This document shows positions 56,469-60,149 of a DNA stretch of 60,149 bases, in pieces. The notes below the pieces were generated by a model. That model did not search any database and was not told the DNA's origin. It was given only the letters and a program-made list of their open reading frames with translations. Each line of letters opens with the position of its first letter. The stretch's first letter is position 1. This stretch comes from Klebsiella pneumoniae (lineage in GTDB: Bacteria > Pseudomonadota > Gammaproteobacteria > Steroidobacterales > Steroidobacteraceae): NCBI GenBank assembly GCA_945860725.1, contig CAMAQZ010000007.1, forward strand, positions 1-60,149, written 5' to 3'. The position numbers and the translations under genes were made by a program.

Positions 56469-58604
56469 ATGCTGCATCGCCACATTCTGTCCCCCTCCCT
56501 CGGATTCGCGCTCCTCGCCATGACCCTGACCCTGTCGACCGCTTCTGCTGCCCCCGCCTATCCCGCTGCCGAGCGCGGTACGGTGGTCGATGACTACCAG
56601 GGTACGACCATCGCCGACCCCTATCGGTGGATGGAAGACCCGACGGCCCCCGCGACCCGCGAGTTCGTGCATGCGCAGAACGCGCTCGCCCAGCCCTGGC
56701 TCGAAGCCCTGCCGCAGCGCGAGCGCCTCAAGCAGCGTCTGACACAGCTCTGGAACTACGAGCGCGTCGGTCTGCCGCGCGTGAAGGGCGGCCAGTATTT
56801 TTTCGTCCGCAACGATGGCATCCAGAACCAGAGCGTGCTGTATGTGGCGGACTCCTTGACCGCGACGCCGCGGGTGCTGTTCGACCCGAACGCCGCCAGC
56901 AGCGATGCCACGGTCGCGCTCGCACGCTTCGAGCCCTCGCCCGACGGTAAAGTGGTCGCCTATTCTTTGTCTGACGGCGGGACCGACTGGGAGATCTGGA
57001 AGTTCCGCCGCGTCGCCGACGGCGTTGAGCTACCGGATGAGCTGCGCCAGACCAAGTTCTGGAGCCTCTCCTGGGCGCCGGACGGCGCGGGTGTCTACTA
57101 CAGCCGCTATCCGGCGCGCACCGACGACGCCGGTCGCGGCGATGATCAGGCGCAGCCTGTGGTGCACTTCCACAAGATGGGTACGCCGCAGTCCGCCGAC
57201 CGCGCGATCTACCAGGTCACCGACCATCCGCGTCGCGTGCCCGGTGCGTCGGTGTCGGACGATGGGCGTTGGCTCTTCGTGTCGCTGTTCGACGGCTACC
57301 GTGCCAACGGTGTCGATGTGATCGACCTGCGCGACCCCGCCGCCGCAGCGCGCCGCCTGTTCGGCGCGTGGGACGCGCGCTACGACATCATCGGCAGTGA
57401 AGGCGACACGGCCTATGTGCAGACGACGAACGCCGCACCGCGCGGCCGCATCATCGCGGTCGATCTCAAGGACCCGACGCCCACGCGCTGGCGCGAGCTC
57501 GTCCCGCAGCAGGACATCGCGCTCGACGGCGCGAACTTCGTCGGCGGCAAGATCATCGCCACCTATGTGAAGGACGCGCGCGGCATCGCGCGGATCTTCG
57601 ACCGCAATGGCGCACCGCTCGGCGAGGTGGCCTCACCCGTTCTCGGCACCGTTGGCGGCTTCGGCGGCAACGGCAAGGACACCGAGACTTTCTTCGCCTA
57701 CACCGACTACCTCACCCCGGGCCGCGTGTTGCGTCTCGACATCGGCACGCAGGCGGTCAGCACCTGGCGCGAACCGAAGATCGCGGGTGATACCTCGCCC
57801 TATGTCACCAAGCAGGTGTTCTACACCAGCCAAGACGGCACCCGCGTGCCGATGTTCATCACCCACCGCAAGGATCTCGTGAAGACCGGTGACACGCCGA
57901 CGATGCTCTACGGCTACGGCGGGTTCAATGTGTCGCTCACGCCGTCGTTCTCGCCCACCGTGTTCGCTTGGCTCGAGATGGGCGGCGTCTACGCCGTCGC
58001 CAACCTGCGCGGTGGCGGCGAGTACGGTGAGGCTTGGCACGAAGCGGGCACGAAGCTCAAAAAGCAGAACGTCTTCGACGACTTCATCGCCGCGGCTGAG
58101 TTCCTGGTGCGTGACGGTTGGACGAAGCCTGCGCGGCTCGCCATCTCCGGGCGCAGCAACGGCGGCCTGCTGGTCGGCGCCGTGATGCTGCAGCGACCCG
58201 ATCTCTTCGCCGCAGCGCTGCCCGGCGTCGGCGTGCTCGACATGCTGCGCTACCACACCGCGAGCGCCAACGCGCGCCAGTGGTCCTCGGACTACGGACT
58301 CTCCGAGAACGTCGAGGAGTTCCGCGCGCTCTCCGCCTACTCGCCGGTGCACAACGTGAAGGCCGGCGTTTGTTATCCTGCGACACTCGTGACCACGGCG
58401 GATCGTGACGATCGCGTCGTGCCCTGGCACAGCTACAAGTTCGCTGCCGAACTGCAGCGCGCTCAAGGCTGCGCCACGCCCGTACTGCTGCGCGTCGAGA
58501 CCCGCGCCGGCCACGGCGCCGGCAAACCGACCTGGATGCAGATCGAAGACTTCGCCGACCAGTGGGCGTTCGCGGCGCAGGCGATCGGGTTAGGGGCGGA
58601 TTAG
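56469..58604 (+). CDS. Secreted prolyl oligopeptidase (S9A)
   Basis: The 711-residue protein starts with a signal peptide ([20 protein letters not shown]), then [27 protein letters not shown], the classic prolyl oligopeptidase opening. The seven-bladed propeller and C-terminal hydrolase follow. Ser563 is in [11 protein letters not shown], Asp in [13 protein letters not shown], and His in RAGHGAGKP. It cleaves short peptides after proline; the signal peptide implies the periplasm or outside. It is paired divergently with a DPP IV-like gene, suggesting joint use of proline-rich peptides. It ends 5 bases before the convergent zapD. Confidence 0.95.
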   Translation: MLHRHILSPSLGFALLAMTLTLSTASAAPAYPAAERGTVVDDYQGTTIADPYRWMEDPTAPATREFVHAQNALAQPWLEALPQRERLKQRLTQLWNYERVGLPRVKGGQYFFVRNDGIQNQSVLYVADSLTATPRVLFDPNAASSDATVALARFEPSPDGKVVAYSLSDGGTDWEIWKFRRVADGVELPDELRQTKFWSLSWAPDGAGVYYSRYPARTDDAGRGDDQAQPVVHFHKMGTPQSADRAIYQVTDHPRRVPGASVSDDGRWLFVSLFDGYRANGVDVIDLRDPAAAARRLFGAWDARYDIIGSEGDTAYVQTTNAAPRGRIIAVDLKDPTPTRWRELVPQQDIALDGANFVGGKIIATYVKDARGIARIFDRNGAPLGEVASPVLGTVGGFGGNGKDTETFFAYTDYLTPGRVLRLDIGTQAVSTWREPKIAGDTSPYVTKQVFYTSQDGTRVPMFITHRKDLVKTGDTPTMLYGYGGFNVSLTPSFSPTVFAWLEMGGVYAVANLRGGGEYGEAWHEAGTKLKKQNVFDDFIAAAEFLVRDGWTKPARLAISGRSNGGLLVGAVMLQRPDLFAAALPGVGVLDMLRYHTASANARQWSSDYGLSENVEEFRALSAYSPVHNVKAGVCYPATLVTTADRDDRVVPWHSYKFAAELQRAQGCATPVLLRVETRAGHGAGKPTWMQIEDFADQWAFAAQAIGLGAD

Positions 58605-58609
58605 CCGCC

Positions 58610-59434
58610 TCACCCGCAGCAGATCATCTCGAAGGGGATGTCTTGCTGCGCTTGGCGCGGGCGCTCTTCGGGGCCTTGCCACAGCACGAAGCGCACGCTC
58701 GAGCGGTAGTGGCTGCCGCTGATCTCGGGGTAGATGCGAAGGTCCGCTGGCACGACCACGCGCAGCAGCTGCACGGGGTGCTCGCGCTCGAAGGTGATGT
58801 GGAACACGCCGTGCACGGCGGTCTCGCGCCGCGATCGGCCGCCTTGGCGCGTGAGCCACAGCAGTTCGGCGATCGAGTCGCAGAGCGGGCGCAGCATGGA
58901 GAGCCATTTGTTGAGCGTCGCCTCGCGCACTTCGGGTGCCTGGCTCAGCCAAAAATAGAAATCCGGCAGGTCGAACTCGCAGCTGCCGCCCGGAATGCTG
59001 CTGCGGTGGCGCACGGCGGCGAGGAACGCGGAGTCGCGCAGCGGCTGTAGATAGGCGGACCCGGCGCCGAGCAGTTCGTTGCGCAGGCGTTGTAGATTGG
59101 CGACCAGTCCCTGCAGGCGGTCGGTGTCGACCCCGGGTCGGCGCAGGTAATCATTGAACGCCATGGTCTGGCGCTCGAGTTCCTTGAGGACCTCGGCGCG
59201 GGTGTCGGTGCGGGTGATGATGGCGAGGATATCGAGGATGCTCGTCACCGCGGCGCGGCTGCCCCACTGGCTGCGTGAGTTGGCGTGGAACACGGCCTGC
59301 GTGTAGAGGAAGTCGATGCGCAGGAAGGCGCGCATCCGCTCGTTGAGCGGCTGCTCGAAGACGAGCTGTCCTCCCTCGTGCACAGGCGCTGGCACAGGGA
59401 GTGGCTCGCCGGTCGCGGCGGGTTCCTCGGTCAT
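58610..59434 (-). CDS. zapD: Cell division protein ZapD
   Basis: ZapD (YacF/DUF1342) binds the FtsZ C-terminal tail and bundles filaments. The 274-residue protein has FEQPLNERMRAFLRID near the N-terminus and VHGVFHITFEREHPVQLLRV toward the end, both family blocks, and usual length. ATG 59434 is used; GTG 59437 is adjacent. An N-terminal Pro/Glu-rich extension of about 25 residues precedes the core. It follows coaE in the conserved coaE-zapD order. The C-terminal tail ends MICCG, unlike usual. Confidence 0.93.
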   Translation of the reverse strand: MTEEPAATGEPLPVPAPVHEGGQLVFEQPLNERMRAFLRIDFLYTQAVFHANSRSQWGSRAAVTSILDILAIITRTDTRAEVLKELERQTMAFNDYLRRPGVDTDRLQGLVANLQRLRNELLGAGSAYLQPLRDSAFLAAVRHRSSIPGGSCEFDLPDFYFWLSQAPEVREATLNKWLSMLRPLCDSIAELLWLTRQGGRSRRETAVHGVFHITFEREHPVQLLRVVVPADLRIYPEISGSHYRSSVRFVLWQGPEERPRQAQQDIPFEMICCG

Positions 59435-59438
59435 CACG

Positions 59439-60065
59439 CTATTCTGCGGCAGGGTTGCGGGCGTCGTAAACGGCGGCGCTGTCGAGATACCGTCGGTGCA
59501 GGTCGGTCACGGCATCCCTCAGGGCCTCTAGACCCTGGTCGTTGACGATCACGTCGTCGGCCGCAGCAAGCCGTTGGGCGCGGCTCGCCTGGGCGGCGAG
59601 GACCGCACGGGCCCCGGTCTCGTCCACCCGATCGCGGGCCATCACGCGTGCCACCTGGATCTCCTCGGGGCAGTCGATCACCAGCACCCGGTCGATGCCG
59701 GGTCGGCGGGCGCCGCCCTCGACCAGCAACGGGATGGCATGCACTTGGTACGGACCGCCGGCGGCGGCGGACTGGGCCGCCATTCGTTCCCGGATGAGGG
59801 GGTGGGTGAGGGCTTCGAGCTCGCGCCGGGCGGCGGGGTCGGCGAAAACCTGCGCGCGTAGCGCACGGCGGTCGAGTTGACCGTCCGCCTGTAGCACGCC
59901 CTCGCCGAAGCGGGCGCGGATCGCGGCGAGGCCGGGGGAGCCGGGCGCGACGACCTCGCGTGCGATCACATCACTGTCGATGACCGGCACGCCAAGTTCT
60001 GCGAACACGGCGGCCGCGGCGGACTTGCCGCTCGCGATGCCGCCGGTGAGGCCGATCCGAAGCAT
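59439..60065 (-). CDS. coaE: Dephospho-CoA kinase
   Basis: CoaE phosphorylates dephospho-CoA in the last step of coenzyme A synthesis. The 208-residue P-loop kinase has GLTGGIASGKSAAAAVFAEL at the N-terminus, DSDVIAREVVAPG, HPLIRERM, and PLLVEGGARRPGIDRVLVID. It lies between pilD and zapD as in many gammaproteobacteria. It begins 15 bases after the pilD stop. Confidence 0.96.
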   Translation of the reverse strand: MLRIGLTGGIASGKSAAAAVFAELGVPVIDSDVIAREVVAPGSPGLAAIRARFGEGVLQADGQLDRRALRAQVFADPAARRELEALTHPLIRERMAAQSAAAGGPYQVHAIPLLVEGGARRPGIDRVLVIDCPEEIQVARVMARDRVDETGARAVLAAQASRAQRLAAADDVIVNDQGLEALRDAVTDLHRRYLDSAAVYDARNPAAE

Positions 60066-60080
60066 GGCGTGTCCCTGCCC

Positions 60081-60149
60081 TCAGCCGCCGGTCAGGAGCC
60101 GTTGGAACGCGGGCAGCAGCCCCTCGCCCCACAGCATCACGAGCCAGCC
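60081..60149 (-). CDS. pilD: C-terminal end of a prepilin peptidase (PilD-like), truncated by window
   Basis: On the minus strand the last 22 codons are open to the right edge and end at TGA 60083-60081. They read GWLVMLWGEGLLPAFQRLL then TGG. The GW...LWG pattern resembles the PilD C-terminus, and position upstream of coaE fits the pilD-coaE pair. Only the tail is visible, so the call is mainly from context. Confidence 0.6.
   Translation of the reverse strand, partial: GWLVMLWGEGLLPAFQRLLTGG

Overview
The window is GC-rich, densely packed bacterial chromosome. It looks gammaproteobacterial: it carries the dcw cell-wall/division cluster from mraZ to ftsZ-lpxC, with rsmI-rnpB upstream and dciA-secA-mutT downstream. 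It also has kdsD-lptCAB-rpoN-hpf-rapZ, petABC-sspB and pilD-coaE-zapD blocks. A DNPR motif in MurE indicates meso-diaminopimelate peptidoglycan, and LptABC, KdsD and LpxC show a lipopolysaccharide outer membrane. The mgtE gene next to rapZ and the secreted S9 peptidases suggest the Xanthomonadales/Nevskiales/Steroidobacterales side of the class. That placement is inference only. No tRNA, rRNA, CRISPR array, insertion sequence or prophage was seen.

Layout. 1-942 is the end of a beta-propeller phytase gene. 1217-3556 holds a divergent pair: a type II NADH dehydrogenase and a pirin. 3573-10662 is a leftward block, kdsD-lptC-lptA-lptB-rpoN-hpf-rapZ-mgtE, for Kdo synthesis, LPS export, sigma-54, ribosome hibernation and amino-sugar control. 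kdsC, ptsN and PTS phosphocarrier genes are absent from it. 10682-12205 has a BolA-family gene and murA. 12223-13413 is a DegS-like protease. 13559-16637 encodes the cytochrome bc1 complex plus SspB. 16658-19067 has yraN and lpoA, divergent from rsmI (19082-19984). The RNase P RNA lies at about 20055-20437.

20574-39734 is the dcw cluster: mraZ, rsmH, ftsL, ftsI, murE, murF, mraY, murD, ftsW, murG, murC, murB, ddlB, ftsQ, ftsA, ftsZ, lpxC. A strong sigma-70-like promoter and four 10-bp-spaced MraZ boxes sit at its head. Most genes overlap by 1 or 4 bases, so translation is probably coupled throughout. The products make UDP-MurNAc-pentapeptide, lipid I and lipid II, then build the septum. dciA, an M23 peptidase, secA and mutT follow.

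44439-58604 is an accessory segment set between mutT and zapD-coaE-pilD, which are close neighbours in related genomes. It holds an aldehyde dehydrogenase with a coupled small protein, a heavy-metal RND efflux operon, a beta-carbonic anhydrase, and two divergent secreted S9 peptidases. The efflux operon has two small unrecognised exported proteins and an adaptor with an unusual histidine-rich, membrane-anchored front end. It is the best candidate for something not fully described. The remainder is mostly conserved core biology whose interest lies in missing neighbours, tandem repeats and regulatory sites.
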